Source: Treponema sp. (GTDB lineage Bacteria > Spirochaetota > Spirochaetia > Treponematales > Treponemataceae). From it: a stretch of DNA of 64,000 bases. The notes beneath the pieces are model-generated. The model saw only the letters and a program-made list of their open reading frames with translations, was not told where the DNA came from and ran no database searches. Below are positions 19,855 through 28,674 of the stretch, one piece after another (the first letter of the stretch is position 1; the number at the start of each line of letters is the position of its first letter). A program made the position numbers and the translations under genes. Where the stretch lies: positions 1-64,000 of the forward strand of contig JAFLSN010000002.1 of the NCBI GenBank assembly GCA_022510905.1. The letters run 5' to 3'.

Positions 19855-20631
19855 ATGAATGATGTGAAAGTTTGGAATGCCGCGGTTTTTAGGGTGACGC
19901 TTGCCACGGCTGCGAGGAACCTGCTTTCCCTGCTGTGGGGCGGTGAACACTGCATTTGCTGCGGAAAACCTTCTTTGGGCGAAGCTGTGTGCCAGAAGTG
20001 CAAGCGCCTACGTTTTTTGTCGTTTGTGCCTCCGGGCCCTGCCCGTTGCGATTGTTGCGGCAAAGTGCTTTTGGGCGAACGGGGGCGGTGCATGGACTGC
20101 CGCCGCAATGTCTTGCTTGAATCTGTGGACGCGGTGCTTCCGCTCTATCCATACCGGCTGTGGTACAAGGAAGCGCTGTTTTCATGGAAAATGAAATGCA
20201 AGCGTTCCCTTTCGCCGCTTTTTGCTCGGGCGGCTGCTTCAGCTCTCAACCTTTGGTGCGGCGGCAGGTGCGTTTTGGTGCCCGTTCCTCCCCGGCCCGG
20301 AAAACTGCGGCATCATGGATGGGATCAGATACAGGAACTGTGCTGGTTTTTGCATGCCTTGTACGGCTTTTCTGTGATGCATTTGCTTGAGCGCCTTTCA
20401 GTGAACCAGCAGAAAAAACTTCGCCGCGCTGAACGCATCAAAGGGGCTTCAAACAGCTATGCCATTGCATACCACTCCAAGCGGTGGTGGCGCAGTCACG
20501 GTATTCCTGATGAAGTGGTGCTGGTGGATGACGTGCTTACCACTGGCGTGACTGCGGAAAGCTGCGCGAGGCTTCTAAAAAGCCTCGGAATTGAAAAAGT
20601 GCGTGTACTTACGCTTTTTATAGTAGACTAG
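19855..20631 (+). CDS. comF: ComF-family phosphoribosyltransferase-like protein
   Basis: About 258 residues. Four Cys pairs in the N-terminal third (CICCGK, CQKCK, CDCCGK, CMDCRR) form a probable zinc-binding region. The C-terminal part is a type I phosphoribosyltransferase fold with the PRPP-binding motif VVLVDDVLTTGVTAE and the conserved VPVPPRPGKLRHHGWDQ segment. ComF proteins are linked to DNA uptake in some bacteria, but many homologues have no proven role. The start is uncertain: ATG 19855 lacks a clear ribosome site and a TTG at 19834 is in frame. Confidence 0.85.
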   Translation: MNDVKVWNAAVFRVTLATAARNLLSLLWGGEHCICCGKPSLGEAVCQKCKRLRFLSFVPPGPARCDCCGKVLLGERGRCMDCRRNVLLESVDAVLPLYPYRLWYKEALFSWKMKCKRSLSPLFARAAASALNLWCGGRCVLVPVPPRPGKLRHHGWDQIQELCWFLHALYGFSVMHLLERLSVNQQKKLRRAERIKGASNSYAIAYHSKRWWRSHGIPDEVVLVDDVLTTGVTAESCARLLKSLGIEKVRVLTLFIVD

Positions 20632-20652
20632 ACGCGATTCATAGTGTAAAAT
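20624..20652 (+). promoter_or_regulatory. Promoter of cheW
   Basis: TAGACT, 17-bp spacer, TAAAAT, overlapping the end of comF. It would give a leader of about 47 nt that carries the GAGGAG ribosome site of cheW. Confidence 0.45.
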
Positions 20653-20705
20653 AATAGGATAGATGAATTTCTGCAAGGAATTTCATAAAAGAGGAGAACC
20701 TATAC

Positions 20706-21194
20706 ATGGCCGATGAGAATACACAGTTTCAGCTTGTAACATTCCAGCTTGGCGAAGAGCTGTATGGCGTTGACATCATGGATGTAAAGGAGATTGTGAA
20801 AGTGCAGAACGTTCGCCCCATTCCGAACGCTCCATACTACGTGGAAGGAATCATCAATCTGCGTAGTGAGATTATTCCCATCATCAACTTGCACAAACGT
20901 TTCCATATCCAAAAAATGATGGTAGTGGACGAAGACGATCTTTCAGAAGATGAAGGCGGTTTTATTATTCTCGACATAGAAGGAAACCGGATCGGCATTA
21001 TCATTGACCGCATTGCCCGCGTTGTTCAGGTTGAAAAAGGCGATGTCAAACCGCCGCCACAGATGTTGAGCGGTATCGGCACAGAATACATTCAGGGTGT
21101 TGTACGGCAGGAGTCGGCCTACTTGATTATTCTTGATACACGCCGTCTGTTCAGTGCCAAGGAATTGCAGAAGATTTTGACCCCGCAAGGCTGA
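20706..21194 (+). CDS. cheW: Chemotaxis coupling protein CheW
   Basis: A 162-residue CheW domain that links chemoreceptors to the CheA kinase. Typical segments are FQLGEELYGVDIMDVKEIV, IPNAPYYVEGIINLRSEIIP, the central GIIIDRIARVV and the C-terminal AYLIILDTRRLF. An acidic insert (DEDDLSEDEGG) lies in the middle. A GAGGAG ribosome site precedes ATG 20706. No cheA or receptor gene is near, so it serves a chemotaxis system encoded elsewhere; the position before the DegT-like gene, nadK and recN matches T. pallidum cheW-2 as I remember it. Confidence 0.94.
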   Translation: MADENTQFQLVTFQLGEELYGVDIMDVKEIVKVQNVRPIPNAPYYVEGIINLRSEIIPIINLHKRFHIQKMMVVDEDDLSEDEGGFIILDIEGNRIGIIIDRIARVVQVEKGDVKPPPQMLSGIGTEYIQGVVRQESAYLIILDTRRLFSAKELQKILTPQG

Positions 21195-21358
21195 CTTTGC
21201 CGCGTGCGGGACTTGCGCTGTTTGCAAGCGGTGCCGGCAGTTTTTCCTGTTTCACATATACACGGGCTATGTCGTGCAGACCTGTATTTTTGCATATGCC
21301 GTTGCAGAAATACTCGCAAGGAAGATTGGGCGCCAGGCAGAAAAGGGTTTATTTTTAA

Positions 21359-22465
21359 ATGATACAGACATATAGTTCCACAATCAGGCGAAAAGAAATG
21401 GAAGCTGTGCTCACATGCATGGTCGATGAAAAAATCGGCCCGGGTGAGATGAACCTCCGTCTGCTTCAGACTGTAAAGGAATACACCGGCTGCGACGGTG
21501 CTGTTGCGCTCCGCAGTTCTTCGTTGGCCCTGCAATATGCTCTGGAGGCTCTTGCGCTTTCCTCTGAAAGTACCGTTATGCTCAGTGCGCTGGCCCCCGC
21601 CTGGCAGCTTGTTACGGTGGAGCGGCTCGGCTACAAGGCGCTTGTGCTCGATGTGGTTGAAGAAACCGGGCAGGTCACGCCCGGGCTGGTTGAAGAAGGA
21701 ATCAAAAAAGGCGGCAATGTCTTGGTGCTGGCCGAGTCTATGGGAATTCTGCCAGAGATTTCCCTGTATACTGCGCTTGGCATTCCTGTTATTGAAGACA
21801 TTTCGCAGTCTGCGCTTTCTTATTATCCCGATGAGACTTCTGGTTCCATCTCCACTGAATCTCCCGCGTCTGAAGATGTTGCGGAAGGTGCTGACGTGCC
21901 AGATCCAACGGGACAGCGCGCCGGCATGTATGGCACTTACGCCATTTTTGGCATGGAGGATCGCGACATAATAACAGCAGGCGGTGGAGCGGTTCTGTTC
22001 GCGCCTACCCGCAAGAGTTGGACGGAACTGAAAAAACTTGTTGACAAGGCTCCTTCCACCGATATAATGCCGGACATGAATTCTGCGCTCGCCTATGTGG
22101 AAATAAAAGAGTACAAGCGTAATGAAAAGAGCCGCCGGGACTTGTTTGCGGTGTTTTCCCGGGCCATTATGTCGGGGCGCCACCACACGTATGCCCGCGC
22201 TTCGGATTGGGGTTCTACGGTGTATTCATTTCCGGTTGTGCTTAATTCAGGCTTTAAAGACGTTAAGGCATATGCGCAGAAAAAAGGCATTGAGGTGCGT
22301 CAGGCATATGAATCGTCAATCATCGCGTTCAGGCAGGAACAGCTTGCGCCCTCCTGCATATGTGCAAATTCCCTGCTCCTGCGCTGTGCCCTTTTTCCGC
22401 TTTATCCGAGGCTGGGACAAAAAGACGTGTCGCGCATTGTAAAGGTGCTCTCCACGCTGCCGTAA
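21359..22465 (+). CDS. DegT/DnrJ/EryC1-fold protein, probably catalytically inactive
   Basis: A 368-residue protein with the fold of sugar-nucleotide aminotransferases: an N-terminal RRKEMEAVLTCMVDEKIGPGE helix region, CDGAVALRSSSLALQYALEAL (the usual cofactor loop) and PVIEDISQSALSYY (the usual Glu-Asp-x-Ala-Gln region). The expected S-F-x-x-x-K-x-x-T-x-G-E-G-G motif reads AIFGMEDRDIITAGGGAV here, so there is no lysine for PLP. A Ser/Glu/Asp-rich insert of about 30 residues lies just before it. It sits between cheW and nadK (3-nt gap). A sensing or structural role is possible; T. pallidum carries a gene annotated as spore-coat polysaccharide protein at this place. Confidence 0.8.
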   Translation: MIQTYSSTIRRKEMEAVLTCMVDEKIGPGEMNLRLLQTVKEYTGCDGAVALRSSSLALQYALEALALSSESTVMLSALAPAWQLVTVERLGYKALVLDVVEETGQVTPGLVEEGIKKGGNVLVLAESMGILPEISLYTALGIPVIEDISQSALSYYPDETSGSISTESPASEDVAEGADVPDPTGQRAGMYGTYAIFGMEDRDIITAGGGAVLFAPTRKSWTELKKLVDKAPSTDIMPDMNSALAYVEIKEYKRNEKSRRDLFAVFSRAIMSGRHHTYARASDWGSTVYSFPVVLNSGFKDVKAYAQKKGIEVRQAYESSIIAFRQEQLAPSCICANSLLLRCALFPLYPRLGQKDVSRIVKVLSTLP

Positions 22466-22468
22466 ACC

Positions 22469-23320
22469 ATGAGATGCCTTGTCGTAGTGAACGAGTTTAA
22501 GAATGATGCCTCCGCATTGTATACGGCGATTTCCCGTTTTTTGGTGGAGCGTCAGGTTGTGGTAAGTGAATTCCGCTATAACGGAACCGCTTCTTCCGTC
22601 TCGTTCTCTTCGCTGGACTGTGCAGGCTTTGATTTTGTAGTTACGCTTGGAGGTGACGGAACTGTGCTTTTTGCAAGCCGCGCCTGTGCACCGCTCGGCA
22701 TTCCCGTGTTTCCTGTCAATCTCGGAGAATTCGGCTTTTTGGCCGGTGTGCAGGCTTCAACCTGGCAGAAGGAACTTTTGTGCTATTTAAATGGCATGGC
22801 TTCAGCTGCCGAGCGTTCGATGGTGGAGTGCGAGGTTCTCCGTGGGAGCCGGTCGGTGTTTTCTTGCACGGGACTTAACGATGTTGTGGTTTCCAGTGCC
22901 GCCGCCTCCAGGCTGATCAACATGCAGGTGGCGTACAACCATGCCCTTTTAGGGCCGTTCAAGGCAAATGGGCTCATTGTGTCCACGGCGACGGGCAGCA
23001 CCGCATATTCTGCGGCCGCAGGGGGGCCTATCGTCGATCCGTCGCTCGATTCGCTTGTACTTACGCCCGTCAGCTCTTTCAGCCTTTCGGCACGCCCGCT
23101 CGTGTTCGGCGCAAAAGGAGAGCTTGCGATTACCATGCTGCCTTCACGCACTTCCATGGATATATGTGTTGACGGCCAGGTAGGTTCAAGCCTTGAAAGC
23201 GGCGACGTCGTGATTTTGAAGATTGCACCGCACAAGGCGCGAATCATCTGCTCTACTCAGACCCAGTTTTATGCTGCCTTGCGCAGCAAGCTGAATTGGT
23301 CGGGAGGTCCCCGTGCTTGA
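22469..23320 (+). CDS. nadK: NAD kinase
   Basis: A 283-residue ATP-NAD kinase that makes NADP. Diagnostic motifs are VTLGGDGTVLFASR, NLGEFGFL, the glycine-rich TGSTAYSAAAGGPIV and ICVDGQ near the C-terminus. The start ATG lies 3 bp after the upstream stop, and the last 8 nt overlap the recN GTG start, so the genes are translationally coupled. Confidence 0.94.
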   Translation: MRCLVVVNEFKNDASALYTAISRFLVERQVVVSEFRYNGTASSVSFSSLDCAGFDFVVTLGGDGTVLFASRACAPLGIPVFPVNLGEFGFLAGVQASTWQKELLCYLNGMASAAERSMVECEVLRGSRSVFSCTGLNDVVVSSAAASRLINMQVAYNHALLGPFKANGLIVSTATGSTAYSAAAGGPIVDPSLDSLVLTPVSSFSLSARPLVFGAKGELAITMLPSRTSMDICVDGQVGSSLESGDVVILKIAPHKARIICSTQTQFYAALRSKLNWSGGPRA

Positions 23321-25019
23321 GGAACTTGACATCCAGAATTTTGCGCTAATCGACAAGGCCCATGTTGAATTTTCAAGTGGTTTTACCGTGCTCAGCGGAG
23401 AAACAGGTGCAGGAAAATCAATCCTGATAGGGAGCCTCTCGTTCCTGCTCGGAGGAAAAACAAGCACCGATATGATTCGCAGCGGCACACACGAGACTGT
23501 TGTTTCGGGAACATTTGCGCTTGAATCTGACGAGACCCGCGCCTGGCTTTCTGAGCATGGCATTCTTGTTGAAGAAAACCGTGTGCTCCTCCGCCGCCTG
23601 CTCCGTGACAGCGGAAAATCTTCTGCCTGGATTGGAAGCGTTCCTGTGACACGGGCAGATCTCGCGGAATTTGCCGCCTTTTTGGTTGACCTCCACGGCC
23701 AGCATGAACAGCAGTCGCTTTTGAAAGTGGGCGAGCATCGCCGCTACCTGGACAGCTATGCCGGCCTTGAATCGGAGGTTCGCGCGTTTACCGGGCTGTA
23801 TGCCGCTCTTGTTGAAAAACGGAACTTGCTTTTTCGTCTGAATGAAACTGATTCAGATCGTGCGAACCGCATCGAGCTTCTGTCATTTGCCCTTGCGGAG
23901 TTGGAAGAGGCGAAGTTCAAACCTGGTGAAGACGATGAGCTTTCCGATGAGGAAACGCGGCTTCTTTCATACGAAAAGCTTTATGCCGACATAGACGAGC
24001 TGAACGCGCTGCTTGACGGTTCTGACGGGCAGGGCGGGGCCGTGCTTCCTCAGCTCAGGCGGCTTGCCGCGGTATCGGCTCATGCCGCTTCGCTTGACAA
24101 AAACCTTGCCGAGCTTGAAACCCGTGTGCAGTCCGCCTTTTACGAGCTTGGCGATATTTCCAAGGAATTTCTGCGATACGCCGCCTCTCTTGTTTTCGAC
24201 CCTGAGAGGCTTTCTTGGGTGCAGGAGCGCCTTGACCTCATGTACCGCCTCAAGAAAAAGTACGCTTCCTCTCCTTCCGCCCCGCTTTCTGAGCTTGAAG
24301 CCTATGCACAAAGTGCCAGGGAGGAGCTTCTGTCTCTCACGGACGCCGCCACTGACAAAACCGCCCTTGAGGCAGACATTGCCGCTCTTGAAAAGCAGGT
24401 GTACGCGGCTGCAAAGGCGCTTTCTGCCAAACGGAGCGAAGCTGCGGCTTCAATGCAAAAAGAAGTCGAGGCGATTCTTTCGCGCCTTGGCATGAAAGAC
24501 ACCGTGTTTCAGGTGCAGGTGACGCAAGATCCGGGAACAGCCGAAGAACAGTCCTGCGGGCCGTTCGGAATGGACAGCATAGAATTCCGTATCAGCGCAA
24601 ATCCCGGTTCACCTCCTCTTCCTCTTATAAAAATCGCATCTGGCGGCGAATTGAGCAGGGTGATGCTTGCCCTCAAAACCATTCTGTCTGACGGCGACCC
24701 GGCCGGTACGCTCATCTTTGACGAAATCGACACCGGCATAGGCGGTGAAGTTGCCGTTTCACTTGGAAGCCACATGAAGGCTCTCGCCTCAAAAAAACAG
24801 ATTTTGTGTATTACCCATCTGGCAAGCATTGCCGTTTATGCCGATAATCAGATAAAGATTCAAAAGGGGGCCACAGGCGACAGCACGTCCACCCGGGTGT
24901 TTCCGGTGGAAGGAGCGGAGCGGGTCAGGGAGATTGCCCGCATGCTTTCAGGTGATGCTTATTCGGATGCGTCGCTTGAACATGCCGCTGCCCTTTTGCA
25001 TCAGTTTGGAGGTTTGTAA
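23313..25019 (+). CDS. recN: DNA repair protein RecN
   Basis: A 568-residue SMC-like ATPase acting early in double-strand break repair. The N-terminus reads LEELDIQNFALIDKAHVEFS, followed by Walker A SGETGAGKSIL and the Q-loop DLHGQHEQQSLL. A central coiled coil follows, then the signature region IASGGELSRVMLALK, Walker B TLIFDEIDTGIGG and a His switch (CITHLASIA). It starts with GTG at 23313 inside the end of nadK, and its stop overlaps the next ATG (TAATG). Confidence 0.95.
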   Translation: MLEELDIQNFALIDKAHVEFSSGFTVLSGETGAGKSILIGSLSFLLGGKTSTDMIRSGTHETVVSGTFALESDETRAWLSEHGILVEENRVLLRRLLRDSGKSSAWIGSVPVTRADLAEFAAFLVDLHGQHEQQSLLKVGEHRRYLDSYAGLESEVRAFTGLYAALVEKRNLLFRLNETDSDRANRIELLSFALAELEEAKFKPGEDDELSDEETRLLSYEKLYADIDELNALLDGSDGQGGAVLPQLRRLAAVSAHAASLDKNLAELETRVQSAFYELGDISKEFLRYAASLVFDPERLSWVQERLDLMYRLKKKYASSPSAPLSELEAYAQSAREELLSLTDAATDKTALEADIAALEKQVYAAAKALSAKRSEAAASMQKEVEAILSRLGMKDTVFQVQVTQDPGTAEEQSCGPFGMDSIEFRISANPGSPPLPLIKIASGGELSRVMLALKTILSDGDPAGTLIFDEIDTGIGGEVAVSLGSHMKALASKKQILCITHLASIAVYADNQIKIQKGATGDSTSTRVFPVEGAERVREIARMLSGDAYSDASLEHAAALLHQFGGL

Positions 25020-25822
25020 TGGCACTGATTACCAACGAAATGCGTTCGGAATTCAAAGATAAGGCAGCTCCCTACAAGGTGTCCATCACGCAGGCGCAGG
25101 CGAAAGAAAAGGACATGCAGGCCCTTGCGCACCGCGAGAAAGAGGGCGTGGAATACAAGAAGCTCCAGCTCGCAGAACATGCCATGTACATCGCCACGCT
25201 GTATCTTTCTGTGAACGATATTTCCGTGCACGTGATTGACGCCAAAAACAACGATGCGCTGAACGATGCCCGCAAGGCCCTCTACAAGGCCATAATCTAT
25301 CTTGAAGAAGTTGTGTCGAACGCCGTGGACTGCCCCTATTCCGAACTTGCAGACCGGCAGGAAGCCATCAAAGACGTGCCGCTTGAGCGCCGGTTTTATC
25401 TGGTGCGGAAACTGGGGCTGGGAATACGCATGCTGTCCGATGCGTTCGGTGACAACACCAAGTGGAAATGGTCTATTGTTGACCTTGAAGGCCGTTACGC
25501 TGTGGTGGCGAAGAATTTCATCGACATGAAAGCCGCCTCAAAGGATTATTTTGAGCCCAGTTCCCCTGCATACGACACTACCGTGCTGTATGTGCGGCTG
25601 GTGAAAAAGCTGCTTGAGCAGAGCGCCACGGAATTTCGCGACAAGTACGAGCTTTCGTCGCGCCGCATTGACGACATGCGCATGGGGATAAACTTTTTGA
25701 TGGCATTGCGGCGTGTGGCAATGGTGCTGGGCGACAAGGACGATGCCGAGGAAATCAAAAAAAAGGCTACCGTCTGGAAAGACAAGATGGAGGCAGACAA
25801 AAAGGCCGGCTCCAGCAACTGA
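25019..25822 (+). CDS. Conserved hypothetical helical protein after recN
   Basis: A 267-residue, predicted mostly helical, soluble protein, rich in Lys, Asp and Glu at both ends, with no signal peptide. Segments such as ALYKAIIYLEEVVSNAVDCP and LVRKLGLGIRMLSDAFGDNT look conserved, but I recognise no domain. The ATG overlaps the recN stop, so expression is coupled to recN. T. pallidum has a hypothetical at the same place, suggesting a treponeme-conserved protein. The link to repair is by position only. Confidence 0.82.
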   Translation: MALITNEMRSEFKDKAAPYKVSITQAQAKEKDMQALAHREKEGVEYKKLQLAEHAMYIATLYLSVNDISVHVIDAKNNDALNDARKALYKAIIYLEEVVSNAVDCPYSELADRQEAIKDVPLERRFYLVRKLGLGIRMLSDAFGDNTKWKWSIVDLEGRYAVVAKNFIDMKAASKDYFEPSSPAYDTTVLYVRLVKKLLEQSATEFRDKYELSSRRIDDMRMGINFLMALRRVAMVLGDKDDAEEIKKKATVWKDKMEADKKAGSSN

Positions 25823-25837
25823 CAGGCGGATTGTTCC

Positions 25838-27055
25838 ATGAAAAAAGAGCTTGTCCTAAAAATTTTTGAGGCCTTTTCAATTGAGCGCTGGAATGATTTG
25901 GTGCGCCCGTTTGAAGTTGTTGAAATGGACAAGGATGCCGAAAAAATGGTGGTGGCATACATCATCGGCAAATACGAGGAAGAGCGCGGCGTTTCCATTG
26001 ACTGGGACTGGATGATGTATGCTTCGGTGTTCGAGCTTCTGCGCAAAATAGCGCTATGCGACATCAAAAGTCCGGTGCAGCGGCTCATCAGGGAGTCCTA
26101 CCCTGCGGAATTCGTGCGCCTGAACGAGTGGGTGCTGGAACAGTACCGCCCGCTGATCGATGACACCGACCTGTTCAAGCGCTTCACTCTCTATATCGGA
26201 AAAACGAACGGCTCCATTCCTTATGGGCCTTCGCAGGAGCAGACCGAGCGCGTGTTCCGTGCGGCCCACAAATATTCAACCTTGCGCGAACTTGACATGA
26301 TAGCGCCCGTGAACGAAGCCGTGCGCCTTGAGGCAATCCGCAGGGAAGTGCAGTCCGATTTGCAGCGTTATTTGGATCTGCGCGGCCTGCAGCTGTTTAT
26401 GACCAAGCAGCAGCCGTATGATTTTTTGCTCCGCATAGAGCAGCTCCGTTTTCAGACACGCTGGAACCAGACTCCCCGTGTTCCTGCAACATCGGTGCTG
26501 GGCCACTGTTTTTTTGTCGCTGTGATGACGCTGCTGTTTTCGCGCGAATGCGGTGTCGCCATGTGTCCAAAGCGTGTGTTTAACAATTTTTTTTCAGCCT
26601 TGTTCCACGATCTTCCAGAGGCCGTGACAAGGGACATAATTTCGCCGGTCAAAAATGCCACCAATGAGCTGCCGGCCGTTGTAAAGACTATCGAAGACAA
26701 AATCGTTTCCAGGGAACTGGTGCCGCTCATGTCGCCGTCTTATCGCGATGAAATCCTCTATTTTACGAACGATGAATTTGAGAATCGTGTGCAAAAAGAC
26801 GGTGGCGTGGTGCATGTGGATTTTGCCGAGCTCAACGAAAGCTGCAATATCGACAGCCTGAATCCTGTTGACGGAAAGCTTGTGAGGCTTGCCGACCACT
26901 ACGCAGCCTTGCTTGAAGCCGATTCTTCCATACGGCACGGCATTACGAGCAGCCACCTTGAAGAAGGCCGCGCGAACCTGCTGCGGAATTTTGTTCCCGG
27001 CCAGATGGTGAATGGTATCAACGCATGGAACCTGTTCCAGGCGGTGGTGTCTTAG
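25838..27055 (+). CDS. HD-domain phosphohydrolase-like protein
   Basis: A 405-residue protein. The C-terminal half contains an HD domain of the YfbR/HD_3 type: SVLGHCFFVAVMTLLF supplies the first His, ALFHDLPEAVTRDI the His-Asp pair, and VRLADHYAALLEAD a likely distal Asp. YfbR-type enzymes remove phosphate from deoxynucleotides, but the 180-residue N-terminal part is not in that family and the substrate is unknown. It follows the hypothetical by 15 bp and probably ends the cheW/nadK/recN transcription unit. Confidence 0.82.
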   Translation: MKKELVLKIFEAFSIERWNDLVRPFEVVEMDKDAEKMVVAYIIGKYEEERGVSIDWDWMMYASVFELLRKIALCDIKSPVQRLIRESYPAEFVRLNEWVLEQYRPLIDDTDLFKRFTLYIGKTNGSIPYGPSQEQTERVFRAAHKYSTLRELDMIAPVNEAVRLEAIRREVQSDLQRYLDLRGLQLFMTKQQPYDFLLRIEQLRFQTRWNQTPRVPATSVLGHCFFVAVMTLLFSRECGVAMCPKRVFNNFFSALFHDLPEAVTRDIISPVKNATNELPAVVKTIEDKIVSRELVPLMSPSYRDEILYFTNDEFENRVQKDGGVVHVDFAELNESCNIDSLNPVDGKLVRLADHYAALLEADSSIRHGITSSHLEEGRANLLRNFVPGQMVNGINAWNLFQAVVS

Positions 27056-27170
27056 GGCTTTGGAAGACGCAGGGCGTTTAAAAGTCCATGCTGGATATTC
27101 CCGTTTTTTGATTAGATTCTTTCTGCGATTAAAAATAGCCTTTGACCGGTTAAACCCAAATATTTCCTGA

Positions 27171-27320
27171 TCGACACACCTCGATGCAAAAGACTGGTAT
27201 GATTTTTCTGAAATTTGATAACCGGGCAGTCGTAAAGGAACCTTCAGAACTTGTCGGGTATGTTGTGCCTATGAGGATTGCACAAAAGGGAACATGCCCC
27301 TCGTTTCCGCACAAATAAAA
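27171..27320 (+). repeat. Family-A dispersed repeat, copy 1
   Basis: Begins TCGACACACC and ends near TTTCCGCAC, the two ends shared by the family. In plus orientation it holds a 44-codon mini-ORF (ATG 27184) whose product contains MIFLKFDNRAVVKE. The middle is shorter than in copy 4. Confidence 0.65.
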
Positions 27321-27420
27321 CACCCGCTGCGTCCTAGCGGCAACCCGAACCGCCATAAAGCAATTCTTGCGTCAGAATGCCGGCTCCGTTCGCTCGCAGC
27401 AAGAAATGGCAGGGGCTAAG

Positions 27421-27516
27421 TTGAATGCGGCAGAATTGCCACTGCCAAATGCAGCGGAGCTCCCCGCGCCAAATGCAGCGGAGCTCCCCGCGCCAAATGC
27501 AGCGGAGCTCCCCGCG
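27421..27516. repeat. 24-bp tandem repeat, four units
   Basis: Three exact units from 27445, each encoding NAAELPAP in one plus frame, preceded by one diverged unit at 27421. Each unit contains the palindrome GGAGCTCC. It lies in intergenic DNA and could mark a decayed gene end or a slippage-prone site. Confidence 0.85.
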
Positions 27517-27974
27517 CAGAATTCGCTAGTGCACATGGCAGCCACGAGACCGCCATGCACCTTCCGGCCGTATGTGTAAATCGCTGGCTGTTATAGAATT
27601 GGCTCCATGATGGCTGGTATCGGTGACTGTCTGGGGCAGTTCTGCACCATCGTAACGGAAACCTTCTCGCTGAGCTTTTGCAGCCAGAACACCGGTGTCT
27701 TGCCCTCGGACGCTCCTTCCGCGCACACGCCTTTCCCCGATTAGGGGCTCATCAATCTCATGGTCGCCGATTTTCCGCCTTGCTTTGCGGATGTTCTTGC
27801 TTTCGGACTGCCCTTTGCAGGGAGGACGTGGCAACAGTTCCCGGTGTTCCTGTTCACCCTCGCAGATGCATACCGCCTGTGCTGCCGTGAGGTTGTTCTT
27901 GGTGCGCAGGGGGATCCTGTTCATTTTTGTGTCGTAAGCTTTCGCTTTGTAACTGACTAAACCCTGTTCTGGAT

Positions 27975-28061
27975 GATTCGTGCGGAAAGGGTGCATGCCG
28001 CGTTTTTGCGAAGCCAGCCACCGGCTTGAAGCCTTGCTTTTATGTCTGGGTGTGTTGATTC
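27975..28061 (-). repeat. Family-A dispersed repeat, copy 2 (internally deleted)
   Basis: Carries both family ends (GATTCGTGCGGAAA at the left, GGGTGTGTTGATTC at the right on the plus strand) and the GCGAAGCC block, but lacks the mini-ORF core. Confidence 0.65.
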
Positions 28062-28170
28062 AACCGGGCGAGGGCCGCAAAGATTATGCCGGATTCCTCT
28101 TTCCGTGCTGTCTCTGCCATGTGTATGCATGTTTTTTGCTCTGAATCTTTTTCAATTCATAAAATCCATA

Positions 28171-28199
28171 TTGTATAAAAAAAGGTTTTTAACTATACT
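28171..28199 (+). promoter_or_regulatory. Promoter of the oad genes
   Basis: TTGTAT, 17-bp spacer, TATACT. The predicted start near 28206 gives a leader of about 97 nt before the oadG ATG. Confidence 0.65.
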
Positions 28200-28302
28200 A
28201 GGCTAACGCATTGTTCCTTATTTTAGCCTTTTGGCCATGGAGCGGGGCTGTGCGGTGGCGCATGTAAGTGCACGGACTGATTTTTGTTTTTTGGGAGGAC
28301 GT

Positions 28303-28563
28303 ATGACGATTGCTCAGATGATAGGACAGAGCGGCATTCTCACGCTGTTGGGGATGGGCGTGGTGTTTCTGTTCCTGGTTATTATGATTGTATGCATGAA
28401 CCTCTTGCATTTGGTGCTGCATGCCCTGCACCTTGACACAGCTGAGCCGGCATCAAAACAAGCCGCGCCCGCTGCGGGCCCAGTGCCTCAGGCTCCGGCT
28501 CAGGACACGCTTTCTGTTGTGGCTGCAATCGCCGCCGCTGTGCGCGAAAAACAGTCAGTGTAA
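28303..28563 (+). CDS. oadG: Oxaloacetate decarboxylase gamma subunit (OadG)
   Basis: An 86-residue small membrane subunit. It has one N-terminal membrane helix (GILTLLGMGVVFLFLVIMIV), then an Ala/Pro-rich linker and a short C-terminal segment ending VVAAIAAAVREKQSV, as in OadG proteins, where it joins the alpha and beta subunits of the sodium pump. The start at 28303 is set by GGGAGG just upstream; the in-frame ATG at 28231 would add 24 unconserved residues. oadA and oadB follow in order. Confidence 0.85.
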   Translation: MTIAQMIGQSGILTLLGMGVVFLFLVIMIVCMNLLHLVLHALHLDTAEPASKQAAPAAGPVPQAPAQDTLSVVAAIAAAVREKQSV

Positions 28564-28647
28564 CATGTCAGTAAGGCCGGAGGGAAGGCAGTGATGGTTC
28601 CTTCTTCGGCCGGTTCTATAATCTGGATTTCATTTTGGAACTTTGTA

Positions 28648-28653
28648 TATAAT
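28648..28653 (+). promoter_or_regulatory. Candidate internal -10 element before oadA
   Basis: TATAAT 22 bp upstream of the oadA ATG, with no good -35. It may add a transcript for oadA apart from oadG; an imperfect hairpin (28575-28611) lies just upstream. Confidence 0.3.
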
Positions 28654-28674
28654 TCGTGAGGATAAGAGGTTTTT

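Larger units (their letters stand above)
27056..28302. other. Gene-poor, repeat-rich stretch between the HD gene and oadG
   Basis: About 1.25 kb without a convincing gene. It contains two family-A repeat copies (27171-27320 and 27975-28061), a 24-bp tandem repeat (27421-27516), a stretch (27596-27950) open on the minus strand that looks like decayed or shadow coding sequence, and the oadG promoter at its right end. Confidence 0.75.

Noticed and set aside
21195..21358. tRNA or other small RNA between cheW and the DegT-like gene
   Set aside because: I found no cloverleaf or T-loop; short inverted repeats (CTTGC/GCAAG) are too weak to call.
27367..27579. 70-codon plus-strand ORF with NAAELPAP repeats
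   Set aside because: TTG start without ribosome site; the repeat alone explains the open frame.
27526..27996. 156-codon minus-strand gene
   Set aside because: It starts inside family-A copy 2 and ends near the 24-bp repeat; there is no ribosome site and no recognised family. Kept only as a possible decayed sequence.
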